From Dactylorhiza incarnata (taxonomy: Eukaryota; Streptophyta; Magnoliopsida; Asparagales; Orchidaceae): a stretch of 64,000 bases of DNA. The notes under the pieces were generated by a model. That model saw only the letters and a program-made list of their open reading frames with translations, was not told where the DNA came from and ran no database searches. Both the position numbers and the translations under genes were made by a program. Shown in pieces: positions 23,431-35,679 of the stretch. The stretch spans positions 19,450,001-19,514,000 of the forward strand of contig JAWHQI010000004.1 in the NCBI GenBank assembly GCA_033032865.1. The letters run 5' to 3'. How positions within the stretch are numbered: the stretch's first letter is position 1; every line of letters begins with the position of its first letter.

Positions 23431-25124
23431 TGTTGGGAAAACCTTGTGATTTAACTTAACAAATTATATAAAAGTGATTTTAACTACTAGGTTTGAATTA
23501 CCCAATTTATAGTGATGGTAATATGGTCATTGGATGTCACACTCAACCTAGGGTTTCAAGACCAGATCAAGGGAAGAAAAATTGGGAAAGGTTAACATTT
23601 GCGTCGAATAGAATTCGACGCAACATCGAGTCCATATCGACGCTGCTCTGACTAGAATTCCAAGTGGTTCAACCCTTCTATCGAAGTAACTCAAGTCAAC
23701 GTTACATCGAATAGAAGTTGACGTTGAGGTCATGGGTTTGTCGAAGTAACTTGAGAAGTCGACGCAGATTCTACTTCAACTCGATGCAGAAGGGGATATC
23801 TGTGGAAGCCAACTAAAGTCGATGCAACGTCGACTTCATCTCGACGTAGATGATGAAGCTCAGAGCCATGCAGATCAATTCGACGGGTACGTTGATAAGA
23901 TATCGACGCAACGTCGACTAGCAGAGTTTAATTATAGCAAAAATGAAATTGAAGTTGCTCCTACAAGAACTCAAAGTTATGTCGATAAGAGAGGAAGTTA
24001 ACTCGACGCTACGTCGAATACAGTGTAAAAAGGGAAACCTTTTCAACTGTCATTTTTTACCCTCTTTCATGGCCCACCTCTTTAAAACCATTCCCAACGA
24101 CTCCATAATTACCATAAATGGAATAAAGAATTAACTGAGGTCAGAGAAAAGCTTTCTTGGAAACAAGCCTAAAAGTTGGTCGATGGGTTCGGAATTAATG
24201 AAAGAAGGAAGGATTTATTGTCTAGACAAATATACCCTTCATGACTTACCAAAAAGGGAATAAAATTCAAATTCAAGAGTGGCACAAAAAAGGCAACAGA
24301 AGAAAGAGAAGAGCAAGGCAATCATCACAATCGGCCACACTATTCTATTGGGTCTCCTTCTTCCTCTCTCTCTCTCTCACAGGAACCCTAACAGAAGAAA
24401 ATAAAGAGAAGGAATTTCTGCTGCTCTTCTTCTCTCCAAGAACAGAATAGAACAAGGCTGCTTAACAACACAATCATATAGTAGCCAGAGTTCAATCATA
24501 AATAAGATAGGAGGAACTGACAATCATAACTTCTACAAATCATCACCATCATAAGCAGAAGTTTATCAAGAGCAGATCCAGTGAAAAGACAAGAAGATGT
24601 TTCTCATACATCCATCATACGAATTTTAAAAACAGAATTCCTGCAACCTTCCTCCTTTTCTTTCTGCTCCCCTTCTGTAAAAGAGTTTTGTTAATCCCTC
24701 TTCAAATGATTAAGTGGTTCAAGATTTCCTTACTAAAAGATCTGGTGGTTCAAGATCTCCTTATCAAAAGATCTGGTGGTTCATAATCTCCTTGTCAAAA
24801 GATCAGTGGTTCTAAGAGTCTCCTTACTAAAAGACTAAGGCACTGTAGTGCATCCCTACCAGGTGGTAGAAGAGGTGAGTACCCACATTTTGGGGAACCT
24901 CTATAAAAAAATTCTGCGTGTCCTTTGGTTGCTAATTTTCTGTGATGACCCAAGTTCTTTCTATTCTGCACTTTATTTCCTGCACCATATTTATTCTGCA
25001 TGTGATCCTATTGAGCATAAATCCTTAGTTAAGTTTATTGTTTTCACAGTTAGGATAGAAATAAATTTAAATCTCTATTCACACCCACTTTAGGGGATTC
25101 TCAGAGGCACACTGTGCACTTTCA
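23431..25124 (+). repeat. Copia-C 3' LTR
   Basis: The LTR is 1,694 bp and pairs with 12514-14220. TCGACGCAACGTCGA recurs at 23903-23917, the hairpin and TATA box at 24882-24910, and the end GCACTTTCA at 25124 is followed by TGGAG. Confidence 0.94.
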
Positions 25125-25690
25125 TGGAGAAGGGGAGAGCACTAGAGCAAAGAGAAGAGAATTCGAAAGCATATATAATTCAATGCCAAACTTTCTTAAA
25201 AGAAGATGATTCGTCACTACTTAGGGTTTTATTGGAAGCACCATCGAAAAGATTGATAGACAATGCGCCAAAATGTGTCTAAGTAGCTTCTAGTGTGCGC
25301 GCTTGTCATGTAGACGTTGCGTCGATTAAAACTCAACGCATCATAAAATTTAACGAGCGACAATTCATTCGACGTATCCGTCGATATGAAGTCGACGTTG
25401 CGTCGAATGCTATTTGAATTGTCTGAATTAGATGGCTCTCAAAGCTAACGTCGAATAGAATTAGATGGTACGTCAAATTATATTTGACGCAACTCTGAAT
25501 TAACAGTTTCATATTGCTTTCAAAGCTAGCGTCGATTAGAATTAAATGGTACGTTGAATTCCATTCGACGCAACTCTGAAAGAATAGTTCTATTTTTCTT
25601 TAGAAAGTTTTTGTTGTTTTTCCCAGCAATGATTTTATTGGAAATAGTATTTATACTATTATTGTTGTAAGCTTAAGAAGATAAGATGAA
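25125..25690 (-). other. Copia-B spacer with TCGACG-rich array
   Basis: This is the sense-upstream half of the Copia-B spacer, joined to 12513 before Copia-C entered. TCGA-containing words recur at 25300-25580. The stretch near 25615-25660 matches the Copia-C sequence just after pol (CATTGCTGGGAAAAA). No gene. Confidence 0.65.
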
Positions 25691-25985
25691 GATTCAAAGT
25701 AAAAATCACTCCCTTGTTGGATTTGGGTCTTTATTAGACCATAATTCTTCCTTCCCCTTCCATTATCTCCTAGGAGTGCTCCTACCTACTCCTGCACAAC
25801 TAGCTCAAACATTAGAAGGAACTAATGTTACCTTGGGTCCTTTGCTTTTACCACTGTAGGGTTCAATGAATGAATATAAGGGTCTTTCTTGATACCCTTT
25901 TCGATGATAAGGAATGGGTTTCCCAAACCTATGCTTATTACCTTGGTATTGAAAATGTGCATAGAATGAATCTAAATATAAAAGA

Positions 25986-27706
25986 TCAGCAGTGTTTTAT
26001 TATTCTAGTTTTAGCTTTAGCCTTTTGGCTGTTGTTGGTTACTTTTTCTGCATTACTCTTGCCTACATATATCTTCTTATTGGTTGGTTTTTCTCTGTAA
26101 AATGTAGCTAGTTTATCTGGATTATTACTATCCTGATCCTTAGTTATTGCACTCCTCTCACATGTTTGATAATCACTAGGTCTAATGAATCTAACTGGAT
26201 TTTTCCAGGCCGGTTTACTAGTAACTTCAGTGCTTGTGCAAGGGTCTGCTCCTAGACCTAGGTGTTTAAACCTCATGGAGATATTTTTGTGATATTTTGG
26301 AGCTTTTGACTCCTCCCATTGAGAGAGTCCTCAAAAGCTTTTGCCTTTGTTAGATCTTCCTTTAATTTTAGATTTTCATTTCTTATTTCTATTAATTCGG
26401 TTTCTTTACCTTCAATTTCATTACTCAATTCATTATTTCTTGAATATAATTCTTCTTTCTTAAGATTTTCTAATTCTTCCCTATCTGCTTCTAACTTTTT
26501 TTGAATTTTGATAAAATCATTACAAAATTCTTTGAAATAGGTTTTAAAATCATCAGAATTAAAATCAAAATCATCAAATAGGGATACCTATTCTTCTTCA
26601 TCATCTGATGATATCCCCAGTGCCATCATGCATGCTGCTTCAGCTTCATTTTCTTCGTCACTCTCTGATGAAGATGAACTTGATTCTGCTTCAGAGTCAC
26701 TCCAGGTTTCAGCAATGAAACCTTTGGATTTCTTCTTGTCTTTCCTCCTGAAAGACTTCTTTTTATTCTTATCTTTTTTGCTGCTCCTATCCCTTTGCTC
26801 TTGTGGACAATCAGGAGCAATGTGCCCAGGATTATTTTAGGAGAAGCAAATCACCTCCTTCTTTGGAGTCTTGTCATATCTGGGCTTTGAGCTCCTCTCT
26901 CTTCTCCTTGAGTCCTCTGTCTTGACTCACTTTCTGAATCTCCTTACTAGGAGACTAAACATTTCATCTTCAGGGGTAGAGGGCTCTCCTTCAGTAGCTT
27001 TCAGAGAAAGACTCCTTTGGATAGGAGTTGGAGTTGTCTCCTTTGCCTCTGATTCCGCTTTGTTTTTCAGTAGCATCTCATACGACATAAGCTTTTCTAG
27101 CAAAGCCTCAGTAGGGATTTCTTTATGGCATATGGACTCTCTGATGGCCCAGATCCTTGAATCCCATAAGCTAGGGAAGCACATGAGGATCTTATCATTT
27201 ATTTTTTCCATGGATATCTCCTTGTCCAGACTCTTTAGCTCATTAACAATGATGATGAATCTGTCATACATATCAGCAACAAATTCATCAGCTTTCTTTT
27301 GAAAGTTCTCATATTGGGATATGAGAAAGGACTTTCTGTCCTTTCTTTCATCAGAACTTCCTCCTACCATTCTGGAAAAGGATTCCCAGATCTCTTTGGC
27401 TGATTGGCAGTCAGCTACCTTCTAGAAGATATCATCTGACATGGTAGATACCAGAATGTTCATTGCCTTGGCATCACATGCCTTCTGCTTTTTCTCTATC
27501 TCTGTCCACTCAGCCCTTGGTACAGGTTCCAATGTTGAAGCTCCATTGGCATATTTCTTGTATGAGTCTGGAGGACCTGAAATGATAACATCAAAGATGT
27601 CCTCATCAATAGAATTCATATAAAGTATTATTCTGGCCTTCCAGAGTGTAAATTTGTTTAGATTACACACTGTGGGTCTTGTTGATGCATAATCCTTAGA
27701 ACTCAT
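25986..27706 (-). pseudogene. gag: Copia-B gag, degraded; pol missing downstream
   Basis: Sense order: 27706-27422 (MSSKDYAS..., NLNKFTLW, the same N-terminus as Copia-C gag), 27370-26927 (UBN2-like region, DRFIIIVNELKSLDKEIS), a Ser/Glu-rich part, and a CCHC knuckle whose second Cys position is a TAA stop (plus TTA at 26837-26839, context CFS-stop-NNPGHIAPDC). A coiled-coil-like stretch and a last piece at 26276-25986 (GLGADPCTSTEVTSKPAWKNP) follow. Between this and the post-pol spacer there are only about 300 bases with a KGPKV-like remnant near 25830, so protease, integrase, RT and RNase H are absent. Confidence 0.82.
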
Positions 27707-27799
27707 TTTCTTTAAGAATAGTTTTAATTAATTTTAAAATTACTAAATGAGAGTAGGAGATCTTTTGATCAAGGTGCTAACCATTTAATGATCAACCTA

Positions 27800-27811
27800 C
27801 CTATGATACCA
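27800..27811 (-). promoter_or_regulatory. Copia-B primer binding site (initiator Met tRNA)
   Basis: The sense strand reads TGGTATCATAGG two bases after the 5' LTR end. Confidence 0.82.
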
Positions 27812-27813
27812 AT

Positions 27814-29415
27814 TGAAAGTGCATAGTGTGCCTCTGAGAATTCTCTAGGGGGGGGGGGGTGAATAGAGATTTAAAATATATTTACCCTAACTATGCATAC
27901 AATAAAATACTAAGGTCTTATGCACTAAACAAAACTAGCATAGAATAAATAAATGTTGTAAATATAAAGCAGAAAAATAATAAGCTATAAAAGGGACATC
28001 ACAGAAAAGGCACAACACAGAAGACAAGATTTTTATAGAGGTTCCCCAAAATGTGGGTAGTCCTCTCTTCTACCTCCCTTGTAGGATTGCACAACCCGTG
28101 TCTGAGTCTTTTGCTAAGGAGACTCTTAGAACCAAAGATCTTTTGATAAGGAGATTTTGAACCACTCAGATCTTTTACTAAGGAGATCTTGAACCACTGA
28201 ATCCTTTGGAAGAGGGATTCTTAAAACTCTGTTACAGTAATAGAATTGAGTAAGATGAAAGAAGGAAGTAGAAGATAAAGAATTCTGTTCTCAAAATTCT
28301 TTAGAAGCTTCACTCAAGTTCACCTTATGTTTTCTTTCACTGGATCTGCTGATGATGAACCCTTGCTTATGATTATGATGATTTGCAAGGGTTATGTTTC
28401 TCAAATCCTTTTCTCTGAAAGCTTCTTGTAATCTGGCTGCTATGAGATGTAGGAGAAGAAGCAGCCCTGGATCTTTCCTATCTAGAGAGAGAGCACTTGA
28501 TTTCTGTATATGTCTCTTAGGGTTGAAGGAGGAAGAAGAAGAAGAAGCCCTAATCGACTGCCAGAAAAGTGTAATGATTATATGTCTTTTTTTCTTCACC
28601 TATATTTTCATACTTATGATGTATGATTGTATTTTCAAAAGTCTCTCTCCTTTTGGCTTGCCTGAAAAGGAATTCACCTAATTTCCTTTCCTCTTTTGTT
28701 CTTGACCCATCAATCCATTTTGATTAACTTCCTAAAGTGAATTGTTGTGTCCTAGAATGCTTCATTCTATTCTTGGCAACAAACGAGCCATTGGAGAACT
28801 GTCTCTAGCCTGGTGCTCCTTCTGAAAAGTTCCCAAAAGGACAGCTGGAAAAGCTTCCTTTTTCTGATTGTATTCGATGTTGCTTCGACTTCATCAATCT
28901 TCATGTCGACGTGCCTCCGAGTTCTTATCGATGTGTCTTTGAATTTCTTCTTAGCTTTGGGTGAACTCAGATGTCAACGTTATGTCGATATCTTATCGAC
29001 GTGCCCATCGAGTTGAAGCATTGGACATGATCTATTAACTTCTGCATTAAATTGTATTCAACGTTGCGTCGGCTTGTTAGATGGCTTCGACAAGCTCTAT
29101 CTTCTTCCTCGAGTCCCTTTCGACATTCTGTCAACTTGACATATACTTCGACAGGCTGAATGATCTGCTTCGACATCAACTCGGAGTTGCGTCGATATCA
29201 TGTCGAAGTTGCATCGACTTGTATTTGACGCAAGTCTTTGCTTAACTAAATTTAAGCTTGTATTGACTTGGTCTTGACACTCTAAGTTGAGTGTAACATC
29301 CTAAGACATCTAATGACCAGATTACCCTTACTATACAATGTGGGTAATTAACCTAAGAAGTAAAATCACTTATAGTTGATTTGTTAAGTTAAATCAACAG
29401 GGGGTTTTCCCAACA
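27814..29415 (-). repeat. Copia-B 5' LTR
   Basis: The LTR is 1,602 bp; plus-strand ends are TGAAAGTGC and ...TTTTCCCAACA. On the sense strand: U3 with TCGACG words (29290-28860), hairpin CCCACATTTTGGGG (28057-28044), TATAAAAA (28037-28030), then a G/C homopolymer module (27847-27859) near the end. It pairs with 9149-10497. Confidence 0.92.
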
Positions 29416-32400
29416 TATTGTCCTATCCAGTTCTCCTCTTTAAACAACTCTTGTCTACCTTTTAGTTATGCCTAGAGGTTTAGGGTGAATCCCAGACTTC
29501 CCGAGGGTTACCCGGTGAAGGGCTCACAGCGGTACTAGGGGATGCGATGGTGGCTGAAGCCCAAATCCCCCTTTCCGGGATATTTAGTCTTATTGGTGGC
29601 TACCCATCCTCTTATACCCACTTGTTCTCTAATTGCTCTAAAAATCCTAAGATGTATTGCCAATTGACATGGGCAGACAGGTGTCGGTGTTCAATTGAGC
29701 ACTGAACCCTGCCTTCCCTAGTGAGCAGCTATTTCTTTGCGTTATCTCTCAATCACAACCTGTAACTCATGTTGGGTCACTCCTTACATACTTAAGGTCC
29801 CAATATATACCATATTTGTACTTGCCAATGGTTCACTCCTCTTATCATGTCATTGTAAACCCTGAATTGATGGTTTTACTAAACACACCCCAACCCCTTT
29901 ATTCTAATAAAGGCCACTAATGGTTAATCCGTTACATAATCTATGGCTTCATTATGACCTAGGAGTTAATAAATTCATAAATGATAGTCTGGAGAGGTCT
30001 AAATCACGTAATTCAGTTTTTACTATTCGCAGACTGGCTGCCTTAAAGTAAAACCCCATGTCCTATAAGTTGGTCTATATGAATACTAACTAAGTATGAG
30101 GTCATTTTAATTCCAGAGATTTGTATTGATGTCAAAGTTCTATGTACAAAATTTCTATAATATTCCAGCAATTATAATTCATTAATTAATTTCTCAAGTT
30201 ATGAATCGATTACTACTTTGTGAAGGAAGTATGAAGTTCACTCAGTAAATAATTCTAATTAAATTTCCATGGCTTCATACTGATATAAAAAGACCTTTCA
30301 CAAAATTTCATAATATTTCAACATCAAAAATTCAGGGAATTAATTTCTGAAGCTATAGGTTCAAATTCTACTTTGTGAAAGAAGTATGTCATCTACTCAA
30401 TGATTAATTCTAACAAAATTCTCAGGGCTTCCTACTGGTATGAAAAGTCTATATACAAAATTCTATAACAATCCAGCAAGTATATTTCAGGTTATGAATT
30501 TATCAAGTTATAAACTTAAATTGTACTTTGTGAAAGAAGCATGTCATATACTCAATGATTAATTCTAACAAAATTCTCGAGCTTCCTACAGGTATGAAAA
30601 GTCTACATATAAAATTATATAACAATCCAACAAGTATATTTCTGGTTATGAATTTCTCAAGTTATAAACTCAAATTGTACTTTGTGAAGGAAGCATGTCA
30701 TATACTCAATGATTAATTCTAACAAAATTATCAAAGCTTTCAACTGGTATAAAAAGTTTATGTACAAAGTTTCACTACATTTCATTGAGATTTGACCCTA
30801 TATTTATTCACTTGGGGTCTATGTGACCAAATCATGTGAAGTCAACTTTCCTAGGGAAATTAACCCAAATGTTGATGATTTTCACTTTAGAGTATTGTAT
30901 TATGATCCTAAGTGCATGGTTTAAATTTCATGAAAGTTGACTAAGGGAAAACCCTTAAACTCAAATGTAAACTCTAGTCTTCCATGGTCATGCTATGTGC
31001 ACCCCAATTCCCTTGCACTTGCATGTGAAACAATTAACAAGCAGAGGTCTAAATGACCTAAATGTTTAACCAGAGCCTATTAGGTACATGACCAACCTCC
31101 CATAGGAGATTAGGAGTGATTTGAGCCCAAATCACCCATATTATACACCATATGTGATTGATTAAATTTCTACTAAAACCTTAGAAAAATGTGCCCCGAA
31201 AATTTTTATTTTTCGGCTCATAGTAGATCTAGCGTACATTCACACTTGGTGAAGTTTTCAGCCTCATATCAATTACTAAATAGAAGTTATTCTCATTTTA
31301 AGGTCTGTCCTTCAGTAGGACCATCCCTACTTAATCTGCCCTAAAGAGAGTTTTAGCGCTCCAAATGGTGTGATTTCACTTTCTACAGATTGTAGACACA
31401 AAGGCTACAAAAGTTGTCTCTGCCTACTATTCATTTTTAGGGCCTCTTAGGGCCTCAAAATTAGTGTACAAAATATCTATTTCACTAGGGCAGAAATCAA
31501 CATTTAGTGTGACCAGAAATGAAGGTTTCCTATGACTCATTTAACCATGGATCTACTCATGTGCAAGGATCCAATTGAGCTTAACATTTTACCAATGACT
31601 AAAATACACATAACCAACATCTCAAAAGATATTTGGAGGGATTTGAGTGAAAATACCCTATATTATACACCATGCATGATTTATTGTATTCCTACTAAAA
31701 AAACTTAGAAAAGTGTGCACCAAAAATTCCAATTTTGGTTAGGTGATGTATTATATCATCATCGAGGTGTGGCTAAATTTTCAGAGACTAACACCAAGTA
31801 GAAAGAGGTAGGGCCACATAATACCCATTTGGGCTATATGCACCCCAAACCTTAACCTTGACACAACATGCAAGTGGGTTAGCCCAACATGAAGTGGTCT
31901 AAATGGCCTGAAATTTCTACCATAAACTATATTTTGCCTGATCTACGATCCAAAGAAAATTTGAGTGGATTTGGACCATTTTAACCCAAGATCCAGGCTA
32001 TACAAAAAAATGAAATGTTGTACAAAATCTTATAGAATTTTTTTCCAAAAATTCCCAATTTTTAGCAGAGGGTACTTTAGGGCATGACTCATGCATGCTC
32101 TAATTTTCAGCTCAGTTGGACAAGCCAAATGATGTGGGCACCCAAAATAGTGTCTATGGCTCAAAGTGAACACCCTACACCAAAATGGGTGTACATGGAG
32201 CTATATTGCTCCAAAGGACCCCAAACAAATTCCTAATTTTAATTAAGATCATAAGCTAAAATTTTCATTCAAGGGTCATTCTCTGTTGGGGTCTCTACGG
32301 GTCTCAAATAAATTCCCAAAGTTCCTATATTTTTTGTGACAGAAATTTGATTTCCTAGATTTATATCATATAGGGCCTGTGATTAAACATCCATCCTAGA

Positions 32401-32417
32401 TCTAACGACTGGGGCTC
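29416..32417 (-). repeat. Element H, inner part of a probable giant LTR (segment 1)
   Basis: I see no gene here. Copia-B abuts it at 29415 and solo LTR S2 interrupts it at 32417 (GGCTC on both sides), so it is older than both. It holds a tandem array at about 30120-30790 and otherwise long AT-rich text with recurrent phrases (for example AAATTTCATGAAAG, TGAGCCCAAATCACC). Its assignment to an LTR rests on continuity with 33795-35679 and 42232-42651, which ends in GGGGGGATGTTACA. Confidence 0.5.
30120..30790. repeat. 155-bp tandem array, about four copies
   Basis: TACTTTGTGAA recurs at 30214, 30369, 30524 and 30678, spacings of 155, 155 and 154. Each unit also has AATTCTAA(C/T)(A/T)AAATT and a GG(C/T)TTC(A/C)TACTG-like phrase. 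Copies are diverged. Confidence 0.82.
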
Positions 32418-33789
32418 TGTTGGAACATAGTTTTCCGCATCCCTTTGATTTGAGAATAAAAAATCCTACTTGTATTTGATCTTGTTTGTCATTGTGTTTT
32501 TAGTATGCAGGTTTGAACAGATATGACACTAGGTTGCTGCAATATTAGTCTGGTACTATTCACAAGCAGAAAGATTGAAATATGTCTAACGCCAGTCGTT
32601 AGGACTTAATGCTGGGCGTTAGAGATCGATGGGATGGTCAACCGATCGACGGTATGGCTTGCCGACTGAAAAAAAAAAAGAGAAAGAAGATTAACGCCAG
32701 GCGTTAGGACTTAACGCTGGCGTTAACGATCGACGATTATGGCATGGAGGAATGCAGCCATGATTGAATGAGCAATTTAGGAATGATTTGACTCAACGCC
32801 CGACGTTAACTCTTAACGTCTGTGTTAAATTTTGTTCCCGCCAAGATGCAAAATGAATGGAGGGAAGCTGCCGTGATTGCTGGAGCATTTTGGGAATGAT
32901 TGGACTCAACGCTCGGCGTTAGAGTCAACGCCAGCGTTAAGGTTGCCTAAAATGAAAGTTTCCAAAGATGCAGAATCTCCTTCCTATTTTGAAGATCCGA
33001 GCCATCAAGTTATTTTTATACTGAGTCAATGCCCGACGTTAACTCTTAACGCCGGCGTTAGCTTCCAGTCCTATAAAAAGGTGGATTTCGTCTTCTCTAA
33101 TAACTAATTGATTAGAGCCCTACACCATCACTCCAAAAACTCAATCAGGGCCGTATTTCCAGACCAACACATCTCCCACTCAATTTCAAAAGGAGGAATC
33201 GAAGGAGGCTTAGATCAACACGCTAACTCAACGCGAAGAACGCACGCTTAGACATCAACGATCTTCAGCGATTCTTCGGTGTCTCTTCCAGATTACCTCA
33301 TAGGGAGTTTCATATTTGTCTTTTGTATTTGTATTTTTATTTTATCGTTATAATCGGTTTGTGAATTCACCTCATGCCGGCGACTAGGTCTGGGTAGGAC
33401 TTAGGGAGGAATTCACCTCGTGCTGGAGACTAGGTCTAGGGAGTAGATCTAGGGGTGCTCGAGGCCTTTCTGGGGATAGGAAGGCTAGAGCAGCTTGAGG
33501 CCGTATATGGGGAGAGATCAACTAAAGCCAACCGATTTATGGGGATACGTGTCGGAATAGAAAACAAAAAGAAATTTTACTTTATCGCCTATGATTTCTA
33601 GCATCATAAGAAATCAAGTTTTGTAATCTTATATCTCAAGTTAATAAAATCATGTCTCTCATTTATATTACTTGATTTCTTCTTTAAATTAATCTCGTAT
33701 CTTTTCTAATATTTCAAAATATAACATAAGTTTATAAAACCCTTATTCACCCCCCCCCCCCCCCTCTAAGGGCGCCTCAAGATCCAATA
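32418..33789 (+). mobile_element. Solo LTR S2 (Copia type)
   Basis: The 1,372-bp insert starts TGTTGGAAC and ends GATCCAATA (the expected CCAACA with one C-to-T change), flanked by GGCTC at 32413-32417 and 33790-33794. At 32585-33060 it has many AACGCC/GGCGTT inverted words, for example TTAACGCCAGGCGTTA (32691-32706), TTAACGCTGGCGTTAA (32711-32726) and the perfect palindrome TAACGCCGGCGTTA (33047-33060). A TATA box follows (TATAAAAAG, 33072-33080), and a long C run plus CTCTAAGGG lies at 33750-33772, as in Sirevirus LTR ends. No internal domain. Confidence 0.88.
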
Positions 33790-33794
33790 GGCTC

Positions 33795-35679
33795 ATCTTC
33801 CCCAGCCAGCCAAGGGCCCAAATGGCCCCCTTCTAGGCCGACTTTGGCCGTTGATTCTGGCAACCTCCAACCATTTTTGGCAAAATGCCCAAGCCACCAC
33901 CAGCCGACATTTGGTCGTCGACTAGTGGTGTCCGATAGGCCTACAGTGGCCGGAGGTGGCCTCCCATATCTTTCATTTTCTCGGCTGGGAACATGGAGAA
34001 CAAAAATGGTGGCAGCAACATTTCCCAACTTATTTCAAGAATGGAAGATGCATATAATTAACACAGGAGGAGAGGGGAGGATCTTGCCTGAGCTCAAGCC
34101 ACAGGGGTGGTGGTTGCCAGATTTGCCATTGCCGATCTTAGTTTCCTTGGAGCCAGAGCTTCCTGTGTTGTTGAGCTCGAAATCACTTGCTGAAGGGGGC
34201 TCAATTTCTTGGAGAGTTCTGAAGATGGTGGAATGGAGAAAAGAGGTGGAGGGGGAGTATATGGCCTCAAGCCATTATTGAGCTCTCGGCCAGCTCTTGG
34301 CCGCCCATTTTGGCCAATCCCATGCCCTTCCCTCCGCCCCAAACTGAAGGAATTTAATCCCCCAGCTCAGAGGAGAGCTTGGGGAAGGGAAGTGGGGTGC
34401 CATTTGGCACCCATTCCTTATTCTCCTCCTCCATTGTCCCCTTTGTCTTCTTCCCCATTTTAATTCAGATTTCTTGGATTAAATCCTCTAATCTCGAAAT
34501 TTTAGAGTTCTTAGGGTCTAATCATCATGAAGGATGGCTATTTGGGTCATGGGGTTGGGTTAAGTCCAATTAATTTGAGTTTGGGCTCACTTGACCCAAA
34601 TAGGCAAAATTGGGGCTTTTGGGTTTGGGCTTGACCCAAGCTCACCCCATCCAATGTGACTGACCCAAATTGTTGCCATATAATCTATGAACATACTACA
34701 AGAGGAATTGAGTCATGGTGGGGTCATATGGGGCTTAATTGCACAAAATTGCTTATTGGTGCAATTTGGGCATTTTAGTTATTTTGCCCTAATCCTCCAA
34801 AATTGAATGTGCTCCTTGTTCAATTAGGTCTCAAATACTCCCCTTAGGGCTTAGGAAGTGTTGTGCTAGGTAAATTTGACCAATTGATGGCCAATTGAAC
34901 CATAAAGGGCATAAATTGTTATTTGGGGCAATTTTGTATTTTTTCCTAATTTCTCAAAATTGGCTTGTCCCAAAGGTCCATGTAGACCCATTATACTCCC
35001 TAAGTGATCTCGGAGTGTTAGGGATGATCAATTTGATCACATTGAGTCAATTGAAGGTCAATTGAGGGACTTAGTTCATCTAGACCAAATTGGGGCTTTT
35101 TGGTAATTGGCCCAATTTCCCAAAATTGGTCCACCCAAATGGGTTAATGTTGCCCCATTAGTACCTCCTAATGGTCATAGGGGGTTTGGTGTGACCAATT
35201 TGATCACATTTGGAACAATTGAAGGTCAATTTAGGGGATTAGTACAATTAGGTCAATTTGGGGATTTTTGGTAATTGTCCCAATTCCCTAAAATTGGTCA
35301 ACCCCAATGGGTCAATGTTGCCCCATTAGTATGTCCTAATGGTCATATAGGGTTTGGTGTGAAAAATTTGATCACATTTGGGCCAATTGAAGGTCAATTG
35401 AGGGGAGTAATATATTTAGGTCAATTTGGGGCTTTTTGGTAATTGGCCCAATTTCCCAAAATTGGTCCACCCCAATGGGTCAATGTTGCCCCATTAGTAT
35501 CTCCTAATGGTAATAGGGGGTTTTCTGTAACCAATTTGAATACATTTGGACCAATTGAAGGTCAATTGAGGGGATTAGCACATTTAGGTCAATTTGGGGC
35601 TATTTGGGTAATTGGCCTAATTTCCCAAAATTGACTAACCTCATTGGGTCCAAATTGTGCCATTATCCTACCCTAATGT
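33795..35679 (-). repeat. Element H, probable giant LTR (segment 2)
   Basis: This continues H between S2 and G1. The part 33800-34460 is GC-rich on a local scale with short overlapping open frames on both strands, none recognisable. In similar LTRs such a stretch lies in the transcribed leader. The rest is the 168-bp array. No gene is supported. Confidence 0.5.
34690..35674. repeat. 168-bp tandem array in H
   Basis: TTGCCCCATTAG recurs at 35150, 35318 and 35486, spaced exactly 168. More diverged units extend to both sides (about 34810, 34980, 35656). Each unit includes CCAATTTCCCAAAATTGG, an inverted repeat, and GGTCAATT(G/T)(A/G)GG. Confidence 0.85.

Larger units (their letters stand above)
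12514..25124 (+). mobile_element. Copia-C, Sirevirus-like retrotransposon with third ORF
   Basis: The element is 12.6 kb with TGTTGGG...TTTCA LTRs of 1,707 and 1,694 bp, flanked by TGGAG (12509-12513 and 25125-25129). Order: LTR, Met-tRNA primer site, gag, protease, integrase, RT, RNase H, TCGACG-rich spacer, third ORF, polypurine tract, LTR. Gag is interrupted by solo LTR S1. The LTRs differ at many scattered bases and by a ~10-bp indel, and pol has many stops, so it is an old copy. It lies inside Copia-B, a close relative with the same U3 motif. Confidence 0.95.
9149..29415 (-). mobile_element. Copia-B, pol-deleted Sirevirus-like element split by Copia-C
   Basis: Two parts separated by Copia-C, 9149-12513 and 25125-29415, join into one minus-sense element. 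The Copia-C insertion is bounded on both sides by TGGAG, and the pyrimidine-rich tract broken by it reads on across the join. In sense order it has a 5' LTR (29415-27814), primer site, gag remnant, TCGACG-rich spacer, splice-acceptor-like tract, post-pol ORF remnant, polypurine tracts and a 3' LTR that Copia-A truncates at 9149. No integrase, RT or RNase H is present. The right flank is TATTG at 29416; the left flank is outside the window. Confidence 0.88.

Noticed and set aside
21001..25100. Host gene between the Copia elements
   Set aside because: All open frames are explained by pol, the third ORF or LTR sequence, and the TSDs leave no extra DNA.
33844..34573. Overlapping frames in the GC-rich part of H
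   Set aside because: Low-complexity Pro/Gly/Arg/Ser content on both strands, no domain, inside a probable LTR leader.
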